A DNA stretch of 64,000 bases from Ignelater luminosus. Lineage: Eukaryota; Arthropoda; Insecta; Coleoptera; Elateridae. Each line of letters begins with the position of its first letter. Position 1 is the first letter of the stretch. This document shows, in pieces, positions 23,149 to 35,192 of this stretch. Where the stretch lies: positions 1 to 64,000 of the forward strand of contig VTPC01008370.1 in assembly GCA_011009095.1 (NCBI GenBank), in the 5' to 3' direction. A model generated the notes under the pieces. The model was not told the DNA's origin. It searched no databases and saw nothing but the letters and a program-made list of their open reading frames with translations. The translations under genes were made by a program, and so were the position numbers.

Positions 23149-23628
23149 TTATCTGTAGATAAGCGGAGTGTCGAGAAGTATGTTCATCAAATCGGGAATG
23201 AGGTTTTCGGCACGTCTCATCATGACAGAGGGCGGATGTTTGTGTTTGTTTTTTTGACGTTTTCTGTACGGGAGCAAAACCGGGGTTCTGAGGATGTCGA
23301 GAACGTGCTCTTTATTTCGTTCGACTGCCTTGCTTACGTAGCGACCCCTCATGAATTCAAGGCGCCCATCTACAGAAGGAATTCCCGCTCTGTCGCAGAC
23401 TTCCTTCGTAAAGTGGAAGCGCTTCAGGCGGAAGATTCTCCTGCAGATAACCCCCTCTTTCTGTCGGAGTTTTCTGATAGCATATGGCGGTGCGGAGGCA
23501 AAGACGGTACATCGGTAATTGATCACGGGTCTGATGAAAGTTTTGTAGGTGTGCAGTGACGTCCGGGAGTGGTAGCCTGGAATGCCGCAACATAGTCTAG
23601 AGAACAAGTCGCTTGCACTGCTGGACAA
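23149..23628 (-). pseudogene. RT C-terminal region of LINE family A, copy 3
   Basis: The best-preserved C-terminal part of the family, 159 codons. Blocks in order: FSRLCCGIPGYHSRTSLH, TYKTFIRPVINYRCTVFASA, KLRQKEGVICRRIFRLKRFH, FTKEVCDRAGIPSVDGRLEF, MRGRYVSKAVERNKEHVLDI and LRTPVLLPYRKRQKNKHKH. This is the post-catalytic thumb and C-terminal segment of a jockey/I-type polyprotein. A stop ends the frame after LDTPLIYR. Confidence 0.75.
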
Positions 23629-25112
23629 CGCCCAGGTAGCGTTTCAGCTCGCTGCTCCATCTCAGCGTGAAGGTGAAAGTAATGCAAAGGTGCTTGATGC
23701 ATGGCGAAAGCTGAAGGCGCGATTCCCACAGTTGGATATAGCTGCAATGGCAGAATAAAATAACGTTGGTTTTCTGAGGGTTTGGTTTGATAATCCATTC
23801 TCGAAACTAAATTTCCAGGTGTCCTAGTTTGTACGCCAGAATTCTCGATTCCTCGGCGAAGCTTTGAGAGGTCATCTACAGGGCCGTGTCGTCCGCGAAT
23901 TGGAAAAGGCGGACCACAGGCTCTTCGGGACGAGGGATGTCGCGACAGTAAAACATGAATAAGAGGCGAGAAAGGATGGACTCTTGAACATCGGCTCACG
24001 GCGTGTACACTCTATACGTAGCCTGGTGCGTTCTTAAAGAGACATTCTCGTGCCAGACCTCGTCGAAGGACCTCTCGATTTTGAGAATCGTGGTTGATGG
24101 CTACCAAGGTGTCGGTGTGGGGACGGAGAATAGGGTCCGTAGTGGATCTGTCACGATGGAATCCGGAATGATGCTTTGGGAGGAAATTGTGAGCGTCTAG
24201 GTGTGTTCAGAGTCTATCTGTCAAAATCCTCTTGAACACTTTGCCTAGAGTGTTGAAAAGCGAGACAGATCGGTAAGATCTTGGATTGGTGCGTGCCTTT
24301 CCTGGTTCGTGAATCATGACGACCGTTGCTTCCCTCTTAGCGGAAGGGAATTATCCGCAGCGGAGGCAACAGTTAAATATGAGGGTGAGTAGAGCTGTGG
24401 CTGCAGGCAACCTATGTCGAAGGGCTCTTCTCGTGACAGAGTCGGTCATCGAGGTAGAATTCTTGCCGGAAGTGAGCGCCTTGGCGGTTTCTTTCTCGAG
24501 GATGGCTATTAATGATGCTTGGAAGAAAGTCCGGGGGATCTAAATGTGAGGAGCGATGTTGGGATCGAGGCGGACATCATAGTTGAGAATCAAATAGTGG
24601 ATCGTCTGAAGGTTGACAGACTTCTACGACATCGGTGAAGATATTTACCTTGTCCAGAAGATCAGCTATTATGTTGCCATTTTGGTTAAGATGGGGTATC
24701 TGGGTGATTTTCTGTCCAGTGAAAACTTTGAGTTTTAGCTAGACTCTGGCGCCGTCCTGGTGATCTGGGCTCAAACATGCCGGAGGACGATAGCGCCGCC
24801 GAGTCGGTTTCACTGTATTCATTCTTTGTATAATTGTCGCTTTTCGCATATGATTTCGTAGAGGAAAGTGAACCTGAGATTGACGGTCCTCTCGAGTACG
24901 GATGCTTGAACGACTTCTTGGATGACCTGTTGCACGGTGGCTTTGATGTTTTCGATTCTGTTTAGGAGTGGATCGTGGGGAAGGTTGTTCTCCACGTCGG
25001 CTTAAAACTCTTCCCAGCGAGCTTTGTTCAAGTCCCTGATGGTGAGATGAGCGTTCTGAGAAAACTGAACTTGAAATATTGTGGAGTCGGTAACAAGTGG
25101 CGATAGGAACAG

Positions 25113-25310
25113 CTATAATATCTCGGTTTTCAAAGTGTAGTCTATGATGGAGCTTCCTAGGTGGGTGAGATCTGCAGGGAGGTCGTTGGAAATTCGGAAC
25201 AGCAGTAGCCTTAGCAGTTGTTGGCCCTCCGGGTTCGACACTTCGTTCTCGAAGTCCGTGTTCCGAGCGTTGAAATCATCCATCAGCACGGTTCTCCGGA
25301 GCGATGCCAC
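25113..25310 (-). pseudogene. APE-type endonuclease fragment of LINE family A, copy 3
   Basis: The frame holds RRTVLMDDFNARNTDFENE, where family members normally have GDFNAR, so the G next to the conserved Asp is changed to D. It continues to HLGSSIIDYTL, the 'S.IDY' motif region of LINE endonucleases. This gives the element orientation and its 5' side. The rest of the endonuclease is missing or unreadable. Confidence 0.7.
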
Positions 25311-25383
25311 GAACTCGAAAAAGTCAACTGAAAGCAGATCGTTGGGTGAGATGGAAATGGAAAAGAAGCTGTCCGGCTGGTAG

Positions 25384-28300
25384 ATTTACAGATTTTACAA
25401 ATGCTTACAAAAATGTAAAACAAGGCATCCTGTTTAGATATTTGAGTGGTAATAAACAATGTACTCGTTAATTAGCAAATACATAAAATCACAATTTACA
25501 AAAAATGAAGGATTTAAACATACTCTGAGGATACAAAGCTATGTATTGTGTAGCATAGCTAGACCATCTTTATAGTTAGCAATCCAAAAAAAAGTCAATG
25601 AAGAGCCAAGCTTAATCTTCAGATGCAGTAGATGTCATGTAAAAGGGCCTAATCTTACCTGTGTTTGTAATCTAGCTTTGTCTAAAAAAAGTGGTCCCGT
25701 GTTCCTATTTAGCATTGTTAAGAAAGTCAATTGAAGGTGAAGCTCAAACTTGTGCCACTGCGACGGTCCTTGTAATGAGAAAATTGCATTTAGGTTTCTT
25801 AAAAGATTGATAGAGGGCAAAGCCGGTTTTGGGCTACCGTTGGAAGGCGTACTCCGCTCGTAATTGATTCTCTTTAGGAACGTAAGTCGATGGCGGAGCT
25901 CAGAGACACCTATCGCTCTTCACCCTAGCTGGCTACATTCATCTGTAAGTCAATCGCATTAAGAAAACGAGCAGCGACATCTGCAGTATATTGTGATTTC
26001 TCTATATTTTTTTTATATTCCTTAAGTTGTGAGTGCCTATTTAAGTGCTTATTTTAAATTTTGTTCGTGCCTATTTGCCAGCCTAGAATATGCTTAGTGT
26101 CTAGAAATCATCATAATCGGACAACACCGCGGCCGTTTACTACTGCTACTCATACTCATCATGGTTTTTTTTGTCAAATGGAAGGGTTCATAATGAATGT
26201 TTTTTTCCGCCGCAATCCAAGCCATCCCAAAAGGGGATATAAGATGGCCTAAACTGTAACTTTCGTCTCTCTCTGTTTCATTCTCAAATGGTATTAGATG
26301 GCTTTCTAAATCAATAGTAATAGAATAAAATTATAAAATTGTTTCCATCAACTTTCTATTTCTTCACCTAACGTATATATTTCTGAGATGGCTTTTTAGA
26401 CGGTTTAGACCACTCTGTGTGTTTAGAAGATCGTAACGTGTTTGGTAATGGTAATACTAACATCATATTTTTAAATCTTTTTTTGTATAAATGTTAATTT
26501 ATATTTTTTCTCCCCAACAAAATAATTCATTGTGTCATCATATTGAATAAAAGCTCAAAACGATACTGAATTTTGCACGTTCCAATCTCTGTTTAAATAT
26601 CAGTTCTTCCAAACACAAAATGATCTTAAAGCGATAGTTTCTGACAATCCAAGGTTGAAAAATATTGCGGAAATGTCAACTATAATGACCTGGCACGTTA
26701 TTCAATTATTGGGACTCTGGTAGCGGATTCTTTGTCGTCGTGATAGAAAAGTGCTAGATTTTCCCATTTTTGTTTTCTTCTTTACTTGCTCCAGTTTTTA
26801 TGCTTGTTATTTGATATTTGACTTGCCTGTTCGGGGTTTTCTTGATTTCTAGTGCTTTTGCTTCATCCATCCAGCACATCGTTTCATCGCCGCAATATTA
26901 TCTGCTTATTTCATTAATTTTATTGACAAAACCAATAGATCCCGCTAAATTTTGAAAATACTGGGAAAAGGAGAAGTGAACAGCACTGCAATTAATATTA
27001 CTACAGCCGACCTCCAAATCTGGCGATTTTTATAACTTTCTGTTTCTGCTACTACCAGGTGTTTACAGACAGCCAGATCGTCTTCTTCGCAGTTCTTTCT
27101 GCGGGAAAGATTGAGACGAAATGGAGGACAGCAGAAATGGGCAAAGAAGGCTACAATATAGCATGAAAAGAAACTATAGAGCAGGTTTAACATATAAGTA
27201 TTAAGAGGTTAGCGAACCAGTCGTACAAGGCAAAGAAAAAGTTATAGAAAATAGCAAGTCAATCAAATACTTAGGACTGCAACTATAACATGAAAAGGCT
27301 AGAAATTCAAGCCCCATATCTTGAAGTGTTGTATATTCGAAGTACGTATAAAGTCAATATTTTGATAGGGGTACATTTTTAGGGGGGAAAACGAAAGGAC
27401 TCCAGAGTGACAAAATACTTACAGGGCTAAAAATGCTTGTTTTTTGGATATCTAGAAAGTTTGTAGAACAAAACTAACTGTGGAGGTTGCCATTTGCACG
27501 TAGTTATGTGCCAAAAATAAAAATTATGCAAAAGATTTGCAGCTGCGGTTCCACTCATCCACTTCTACTTTCGCAAATTTGTAATTGTTTTTGAAATTAG
27601 TTAAGAAACCATTAACTCCTACTGTTTTAAATAAATTATTAAGAAAAACGTTTTTGGGTTTGTGTATAGTAAATAGTAGAAACTGAAATTATTTTGTCCC
27701 TATACTCAAATTTTCCAATTTCAAAGGTAAATTGACAACGAAAAATCCGACTAGCAAAAACTGGATTAAACGAGTTTGCCATAATTTGTTATTGTCACTG
27801 ATTGTAAGATTAAGTTTCAAAGAGAAGTAGTATAGCATTCTTTGCCCAATTTCTGGAAAAATCGGATATAACAAGGTTTGGAAGTGGACGACTTTTAAAG
27901 GCTTCCTTGTAGCTTAAACGTAACTAGAACATGCAATTGCACTTTTCTAGACCAACCTCTAGAGTGATATTCTGAAGTAAACAATTTTGTACGTGTGTAT
28001 CTAAATTAAAAGTTTCTAACATTACATCGTGAGAGGCTGTGGTAGAGTATTCATACTTTTAGTATTTAGTTAAGTAATAAGGTTCTTTTGGTATTCCACC
28101 ACATTGTAGCCATCCATTCTATATAGTTAGACCACGAATCTCAAAAATTGCTGCAGGAATGTAGCGAACCCTTGCGAAGTCCTCGGTATGCTTTGCGCCT
28201 TTACCTTTTTTGTTTTAGGGCTGTGAAAGTGAAACTGTCTCACACATCGTAAGAAAACAGAAAGTTTGTTGTGGGGTTGAATTAGACGTAAAAATCCCGT

Positions 28301-29255
28301 TTCTAGTGTTTATTCTTCAGAATAATTTTTGTTTCTGATAATATAAATTTGAAAACAAAGAACAATTGATGAGTTAATTAATAAGTTAAAGTTTGTCCTG
28401 ATTTTAAAAATTGAGCAACCAGAGACAGTAACATTAATTTTTCGTTTTTCAGCTCTATCGATTTTTCTTTTACTATATTTAGCTAATCCTGATAAAGAAA
28501 AACTCTCATTACTCATCAGGAATCAATAAAGTGCTATTAGTGATCTGACACAATTGGTGCAGGTTTGAACGTTTTCCAAATACTTCAGCTTACTGAAAGC
28601 TTCTGAGCTTTATTAGCGAATCGTGTTCTTAAATGTAAATGTGTTTGTACAAACACAACTTCTAAATTGCCATAAGTGTTTATTTAGCGAGTTCAGTGTA
28701 ACTTATTCTGGAAAGTTTATTATGAATTGTGAAAATACATTTTAGAGAAGTCTTAAGTTCAAACAAAGCTTTATATGTTAGTACTGTAACTAATTTAACA
28801 ATTGTTCAAAATGAAATGTGCTTTATATGTAATGGAATTGGGGTAACAAAACCTGTATACATATTGATTGACGTTTCTAAACCTTAGGTAACAGGAGGAT
28901 TGTTTGATACCTGAGAAACTTTGGTGAAATGTTTAAGTAAATACGTTTGCATTATATAATCAGTGGTTTCTAACCTGTGGGATATCTATTCAAATAAACA
29001 CGAGAAAAGGTACTCCCTAAAGAGTATGACGGTTTTGTAAATAACACAAACTTTTGTCCTGAATAGTTTTAAGTTGACATTTCAACACAAGTAAAATGTC
29101 ATGAGATTTAGAAGAGGAATAAATGTGGGTACTGCGTTGTAAATACAAATTCTGGTGTTAATCCGACATTTTTATTTTATTTAGATCTTTAATGATAAAA
29201 TCTGTTTAAATTATTTTCAACCAATCTGTCTTGCAAATTTAGTCAATTTCTTATT
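25384..29255. other. AT-rich intergenic DNA
   Basis: No gene is supported. A tiny RT-like phrase at 27220-27285 is described separately. The frames at 25635-25820, 26945-27193, 27689-27874 and 28310-28516 show no motif. Confidence 0.5.
27220..27285 (+). pseudogene. possible RT relic ('KYLG' block)
   Basis: The plus strand reads GKEKVIENSKSIKYLGLQL before a stop. 'SIKYLG-QLD' is the conserved block after the RT active site in LINEs. It is only about 20 residues long, with nothing recognisable around it. Confidence 0.3.
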
Positions 29256-29391
29256 GTTTAATGTTTAACAAGACTGCATAACTATGATAACGTAAAGACG
29301 ATCAACCTTTTAGACAGTAGCAACCAGATTCGTAAACTTAAAAGTACTAAATTGTTCGAAGGGTTCAACAAATTGCACGAAGAACGATAGA
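29256..29391 (+). pseudogene. jockey-like LINE C-terminal tail fragment
   Basis: The frame from 29271 reads RLHNYDNVKTINLLDSSNQI then RKLK. A one-base insertion in an A run (about 29340) then shifts the frame, and the continuing tail STKLFEGFNKLHEER ends at a TAG at 29389. It is clearly the same tail as at 3.9 kb (HNHDNVKAINLLDNGNQLRK). 5'-truncated copy. Confidence 0.6.
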
Positions 29392-30226
29392 ACTGAATAT
29401 GGTCATAGCAATATCTTTTCAATAATAAAGATAATTAGGATTTGCTTGTCAAGAAGAATACCTATGTTAATGCTTCTCGCGCTGCTATAACTTGAAAATG
29501 TCGGCAGAACACCACTCACAAAACACACATTCGTCGAAACGCTTTAAGGCGAAAAGAAAATAATTAAAAACATAAAATTCTGCCATTGTAACAACACAGG
29601 TTATTCGGTAGAATAGTTCAATGTAGCCGAACTACATAGAATATGATCTCTCTAATGACCAAGAAGAAAAGAGCCCTTAAATTGCTAGTAATGGGTTTTT
29701 GCTTACGGGGTAGATTTAAAAAATTAAGTAAATTTACTCTGAGATTGGTTTCCTCCAGGGCCAGGGGTGGAAACAGCACAGGTTTGGCAAACCAGAAGTG
29801 CTTAAGTTAGCGATTGTGGAAGTAAGTTTCAGTCTCTTACTACCGTTTCGCGGGTAGATTTAATAAGGACCGGGGGTCTTAGCTTAACTGTCCAATCAAT
29901 TCTTAAGTTTTCAGACGCATGCTGATGGGATAAATAACCGAGGGTTTTACCCGGACGTTATCATGCCCGACTTTAGGGCAGCTGTTGCATTTAGTGCCCT
30001 CGTCTTTAATTTAAAACCCCCCATGGGACGCATTAAGGGTTTGAAGAATCAAAGGAAAACAAAAAATATAAAACTAAAAGAGGTAAGTCGGTTGTTGGTC
30101 TAAGATAATTGACTAGGTACATTGATAATAGTGTTGAGGAAAACAATCATAGAGTAATGAGGGTGAAAACTCTTAACAGAGAAAGATAATAATAATGCTG
30201 TTAGCTTAGAAAGTGGTTCTAATGAG

Positions 30227-30895
30227 ATGGATAAATTGCGAAAGGTGATTCGAAAAATTTTGTTTCAAAGTTTGGTGTCGGAACATCTGTTTAATAAGAT
30301 GAGTGGGATAAAGGGCGTAATCATCAAGGTCCTTTTGAAAAATGAGCATTTGTTGAGTCGAGTAAAGGAAATGAATGTGAGGAATCAGGAATTAGAGAAA
30401 GGCCACTAAGGTTTCAACTTAAGTGGCCGCTGTTGGTATGGCCGGATCGGATATTGTTCCTGCTACAAAATCGTACGCAATGCTGGTAAGGGCGGACATA
30501 GAGAGCGAATCAGGTAAGCAAGTCAAGCAAAAGCTTGAGAAAATGACGTTCAATATTAGAAACTAAGGGAGGGGCGGTGATAGTAGACAACTAAAACCAC
30601 AGAAGAACGTAATCGGTTTACGGACGCCATTAGGGCACATGACGTTAGTTTAAAGGTTGAAGACCTCCATAAAAGGCAGCTTAAAGTTATAGTGTCACTT
30701 TGTTAAGGCATTGGTTCGGAAACGTTTCGTTCAAGAGAGAGTGTGCCATAGATGTGGCGAGGAAGCTGGCGGAGAGACGAGAGGTGTTAAAATGTAGGAA
30801 TTACGTAAGAGCAAGATGTGAGGAAGGGGATCATTTGATCACAGATGCTAGGATGTGTGCAATAATCAGGCAACATTTGGATTCGGGCTAACGTT
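30227..30895 (+). pseudogene. R1-type ORF1 (gag-like) remnants
   Basis: Pieces in different frames: KGVIIKVLLKNEHLLSRVKE (30310-30370); YAMLVRADIESESGKQVKQK (about 30480-30535), the 'SYA.VVK......V..K' region before the R1 gag core; TTEERNRFTDAIRAHDVSLK then VEDLHKRQLKVIV (about 30597-30690); and CAIDVARKLAERREVLKCRN followed by YVRARCEEGDHL (30735-30830), where CCHC zinc knuckles would be expected but only scattered Cys remain. ORF1 proteins of this clade bind RNA in the retrotransposition complex. This copy is broken. Confidence 0.5.
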
Positions 30896-31439
30896 CGATA
30901 ATCCAAAGAGAAACTGTTTGCATGAGTGATCCGGAAGTAATTACGGGGGATCGTGGCATTAGTGTGGTGCTTAGTTTATCTGTTTAGAGGTACCAACAGG
31001 CATGTCTTGGACGGCTTTTGTCACTGATGAGCTTTTGTGGGAAGTCATAACCATCTTAAACTGTGTAGAGAAATAGGAATGTAGTGTATGAGTATACTAG
31101 CAGATGGATGTTTTTGTTTAGCGAGGATGTGACTGTAGGATTGGAGTACCTAGAGAAGGTATAGAATAAGTTCTTGATTGCGCATGGTCTAATTGTGTTA
31201 AGTCAACTAAGCGAGATGGGAGAAATGGAAGTAGCGATATTGATGTAAAGATTGTTAATGACCTGCTTGAGAGGTTTCAAGTGACCTAGAAGGTGGATAA
31301 CTTACTAGGAAATAGTGAAACATAAGCCTCTTAAGGGTTAGATAAGTGTTAGACGAGGGTGGTTAAAATAAAAGAACGAGAACGAGAGAAGTGCCTGTTC
31401 GTAGACCTGTCCGGTGGTGTACTCAGGATTTACACGATT

Positions 31440-31925
31440 TAAAGTTTCAGGTTAGGCGTGCACGTCGAAGATGACAGAGATCGAGGGGATTAAGAATAAA
31501 TGAGTTTTATCGGGTTTATGCCAAAATGAGAGCACGCTATAAATGTGGAATCAGGCGCGCAAAGGAAAAGAATTAACAGGAATCCTTGGGAGGAAATTTG
31601 TACAATTTAAATGGGTAAAAGAATGGTGGAAGTGGTTGAAGAATACGTCCGTAAGATATTGTTGCTATAATATTGTTAGATTCGTTTTTTTTGGATCAAG
31701 CTTATGATGCAAAGAAATAGTTACCAGAAAACGTTGTGGAAGCGAAAGAAATTACCGTGGTAGAGTTTGGACATGCTATAGAGCCGTGCAAAAGAGGCAA
31801 AGCGTCGGAATTGGATGGCATAGTGACTAAAAAGGATAAACCTAGGAATCAGTGTAGGTTTGTAAGTCTGTTGCCATTGTTAGGAGAAATGTTTGGAAGT
31901 GTGTTTGTAGCAAGATTGAAACATA
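31440..31925 (+). pseudogene. R1-type linker and RT N terminus
   Basis: The frame at 31444 reads KFQVRRARRR*QRSRGLRIN then EFYRVYAKMRARYKCGIRRA and KEKN*QESLG, a clear 'RRARKRWQR..G....YR.YA.MRARYK.GIRRAKEKNW..FL' linker with Trp codons turned into stops. At 31736-31925 follow ITVVEFGHAIEPCKRGKASE ('K..KA.G.DGI' block) and CRFVSLLPLLGEMFGSVFVA ('YRPISLLP..GK..E' block). The RT active site is absent because the element is cut at 31925. Confidence 0.75.
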
Positions 31926-32720
31926 ACCTGATCCTCTCCGGACGGGGAGGCCAACGGTGGAAACGCTCCAGGTGCAAGATCCTCCTGCAGATGGCAATCT
32001 CTTTCTGTTTGAGTCTCTTACTTGCATATGATGGCGAAGTGGCACAAATTGTAAACTGGTGGCCGATCAAGGGTCTTATGAAGGTTTTGTAGGTGTATAA
32101 CAACGTCCGTAAATGGCAGCTTGGAATACCGCCACAGAGTCTGAAGAGAAAGCCGCTCAGCGTAAAAGTGAAAATGATGCCGAAGCGTTTGATTGATGGC
32201 AAAGATTTCAGGATTAAATCTGGCTATGTAGGTAAAGTTGCTATGACAAAATAGAATGACGTTAAATTTTAGTTGAGTTTGGTCTGATTCTTCACGTTTG
32301 AAACTAAATCTCCAGGTGTGCGAGTTTATACGCCATTAGGAGATGAATAAGAAGGATGCAAAAATGAAACTTTGGGGTCAGCTCGTGGTGTCTATACTAT
32401 GAATACCGCTTGGTGTAAAGGGTGAATAGATAGCTACTTATTAGGTGCATGCCAGACTTTGTCAAAAGCTCATTGTCCAGGAACGTGGTCGTTACACAGC
32501 GAAAGTAGCTAAAGCTACTAAGATGTCTCTGTGGAGGTGGACAATCGAGTAAGTAAAAAATGTGCCAGGACGCAATTTAGTCTGATGATTGGGAAGAACT
32601 TTTCGAAAATCTAGGAATTATCAAAGTCTATTTGCCAATATTTCTGCGAATGTGTAAAGAGCATCTGAGCGATCATAGCGGTGATCTGAAACCAAGAAGC
32701 GTGCCTGCTACAGGTGCAAA
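31926..32720 (-). pseudogene. decayed LINE family A, copy 4 (RT C-terminal region)
   Basis: The minus-strand frame at 32202-31849 carries FLFRLCGGIPSCHLRTLLYT, YKTFIRPLIGHQFTICATSP and KEIAICRRILHLERFH, matching copies at 7.4 and 23.1 kb. Non-coding similarity to those copies (for example the zones around 8830, 23800 and 24060) continues to about 32720. It abuts a plus-strand R1 element at its low-coordinate end. Confidence 0.65.
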
Positions 32721-35192
32721 TTATGCAGCACTACTATTTCCGAGTAATCGCACCAATTGATATCACGGTAGCTCCAGAATATCAGACTATCTGGAGCAAC
32801 ACCTCTTCAATACGTTGAACATTTTAGTAACCAACCACTGAAAGCACAATAGTATTTCTGACAAACGACTAGTCATTTAAATTTGGATCTAGCGAGATCC
32901 TTATCTTTGGATTTCGCAAAACGTCGCAGAGAGCATCCCATCTAATGACATTACGCTCTCTACTATCCTTCGTCCAAAAAAATTAAACTTGCGTGATTAT
33001 ATTTGTTTGGTTCATGTCACGGTCTCCAGCACCTGCAGGCCAATATGGGTCCCGCCAACCCCTTTCTTCTCTGATCTTATATGCTAATCAGTCTCGGTTT
33101 TGTGTGGTGTCCGTTTAGTCCAGACAATAGTAGTGGTTTTTCCCTATTCTCATTAGTCCGTGTCCAGGGTTGCCCGGCCCGGCATCTTATCGTTTTAACA
33201 GACATCTACTTACAAGGTCAAATCGTTGCATTCTGGTAGATTCATTGCGGTAAAGAAACACTTGTATTTGGTTTTTAGAAAACAAGGCTTCATAGCATTT
33301 CATAGAGCGCTTAGTTTATTGTTCACAATCTTAAATCTTTATACTGACTTGCTGAATAGAATCGGTCGATATTGTTGATGGTACAAACATCTAGTGATGG
33401 TTCCTTTATTTATTTTAAACAGGAATGACAAGGGAAGGGAAACTAAATTTCTAAATCTGTGAAAACAATTGAGACTTGACTGAATAAAAATACTGACAAA
33501 GTTTTACTGATTGACCAATAATTTAAATTTAAGGCAATTTTGAAAGAAGAACAACAGTGGCAGATACCTTTCTTTTGTGTTACACAGTAGATTTGTCTTA
33601 AGCATTGTAGTGCATAAAGTAAAATTTTCAGGAAATATCCTCATCACCAAATTTAACTTTGTGGTCTCAACTATCACAAACAATACGCGTAATCTAAAAA
33701 AAGCTCTTATCAGCAAAATTCCACTTCCGTGTAAAATTCTGCACAAATAATTGAATGTATGTATTTAGAAAATACGAAAGAATTAGAATTTCAGATTTTC
33801 CTGTATTATCACAGCAATTACACAACAAGTAAACTCCCATGCACATACCGTTATGCAAATTGCGTAATTAAACCGCAAAACAAACGGATCTAATTTCAGA
33901 ATGCAAAAAATTTTAGCGTGGGCCTTATCATTTACCAGAACGTGTCAGGAAGTCTAAACATTAAGATCACAATACTATCTGTTTTCAACAATATAGAACA
34001 TGGCACTGAAATTCCATTTGATAGTAGCGTGTTTGTCACTGACAGAATACCAAATAAGACCATTTCGTTTTTATTCATAAAATATAAAGCAAGAAATTAA
34101 ACCGTTCTCCTTCGATAGAAGCGAAAGATCGAGGCGATAAACACTTGGAAAATAAATTGGAAATAAGTTAAATTTTATTGCGATGTAATTAATAAAAAGA
34201 GATATTTGAAATTGTTCGTGTCCTTTGATAAATGAAAATAAACGATATTTTTGGCGCGGCAGAAATATTAGAACCTTCTTCGTAGCTTTATTAGGTTATT
34301 TATCTTCTTAATTGTGCTTTTATCCGAGTTGCTTAAACGCTACTACTTTTTAAAATAGGGACCAAAATTACTGTAAAATAAACTGGTTGCAAAAGAATAA
34401 TGTTTTACACTAAATAAGTGAAATTCCTATTCGTGCCTAAAGAGGTAAAGGAATTTCTTAATAAACCGAAACGGTCTACTGTATAACATTTGATTATAAT
34501 AAGTCAGGACTAAAATAGTTTCCTGAATTAGAAAGATACGTCTGGCAAGAGTATTTTGGCGTACCTGATTATTTGAATTTGGTATAAAAATGAACATGTC
34601 AAAAACACCATGTTCATTTTTAGGGTTACATCCGTAAATATACGTTGCGGTGTACGGTTAATTAAATATTCATATAAAAATTTACATCTGTTTTCATGTA
34701 AAACTCGTGTTAATGTCTTTCACCGGTTAGCGTTGGTGCTTTTCTTTTTCAGTGATCTCATTATCACAAATGAACAGTTGATATAAATTATGTACATATT
34801 TGTCCAGTTAAATTCGGGAAAAACTAAAAATATTTTTATTGAATGATTTATATGTAGCTTAGTTTGCGTTTCAAGGCATGTTCAAACAGAAGAAATACAA
34901 ATAGAATAAAGTAATGGCTCATAAAGCTTACAAACAACCGTCTAAAGTTCTTATGGTTAGCAAACAACTTATTTATATTCGTAAAAGAATGGCCAGATTA
35001 TAAAGTCTATTGTTTTACATTTAAGGTTTATTGGGTCAAATTTGTACGATATTTACAGAAATACAAATATAAACTTGTCACTGATCAGCAATTTATAACT
35101 GAAAATGATGAAGAGGCAATAAAATGACATGGAACGATCATTCGCCGACTCCTCATCAAGCTTAACGGATGTACTTTACTAACGAGGAGGCG
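32721..35192. other. intergenic; GC-richer block at 33.0-33.2 kb
   Basis: The stretch 33000-33210 has markedly higher GC than its neighbours and looks like an old transposon end, but I cannot name it. The rest is AT-rich with no supported gene (frames 33504-33746 and 33918-34100 show no motif). Confidence 0.4.

Larger units (their letters stand above)
22871..25380 (-). mobile_element. decayed LINE family A, copy 3, with endonuclease remnant
   Basis: The longest copy of the family. In element order (minus strand): endonuclease block at 25310-25113; degraded middle; RT active site around 23890 reading QFADDTAL; thumb and C-terminal region at 23628-23149. GC content is higher than in the flanking DNA. 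No poly-A tail or target duplication is evident at the low-coordinate end. Codon-level decay (several frameshifts and stops) shows it is inactive. Confidence 0.7.
29690..31925 (+). mobile_element. decayed R1-clade LINE, leader to RT start
   Basis: Plus-strand element of about 2.2 kb. The GC-richer leader spans 29690-30060. ORF1 (gag-like) remnants run from 30230 to 30900, an unreadable endonuclease zone from 30900 to 31400, the linker before RT from 31440 to 31640 and the RT N terminus from 31736 to 31925. It stops abruptly where minus-strand family-A LINE sequence begins (about 31930). R1 elements usually sit in 28S rDNA; no rDNA is recognised here. Confidence 0.65.
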
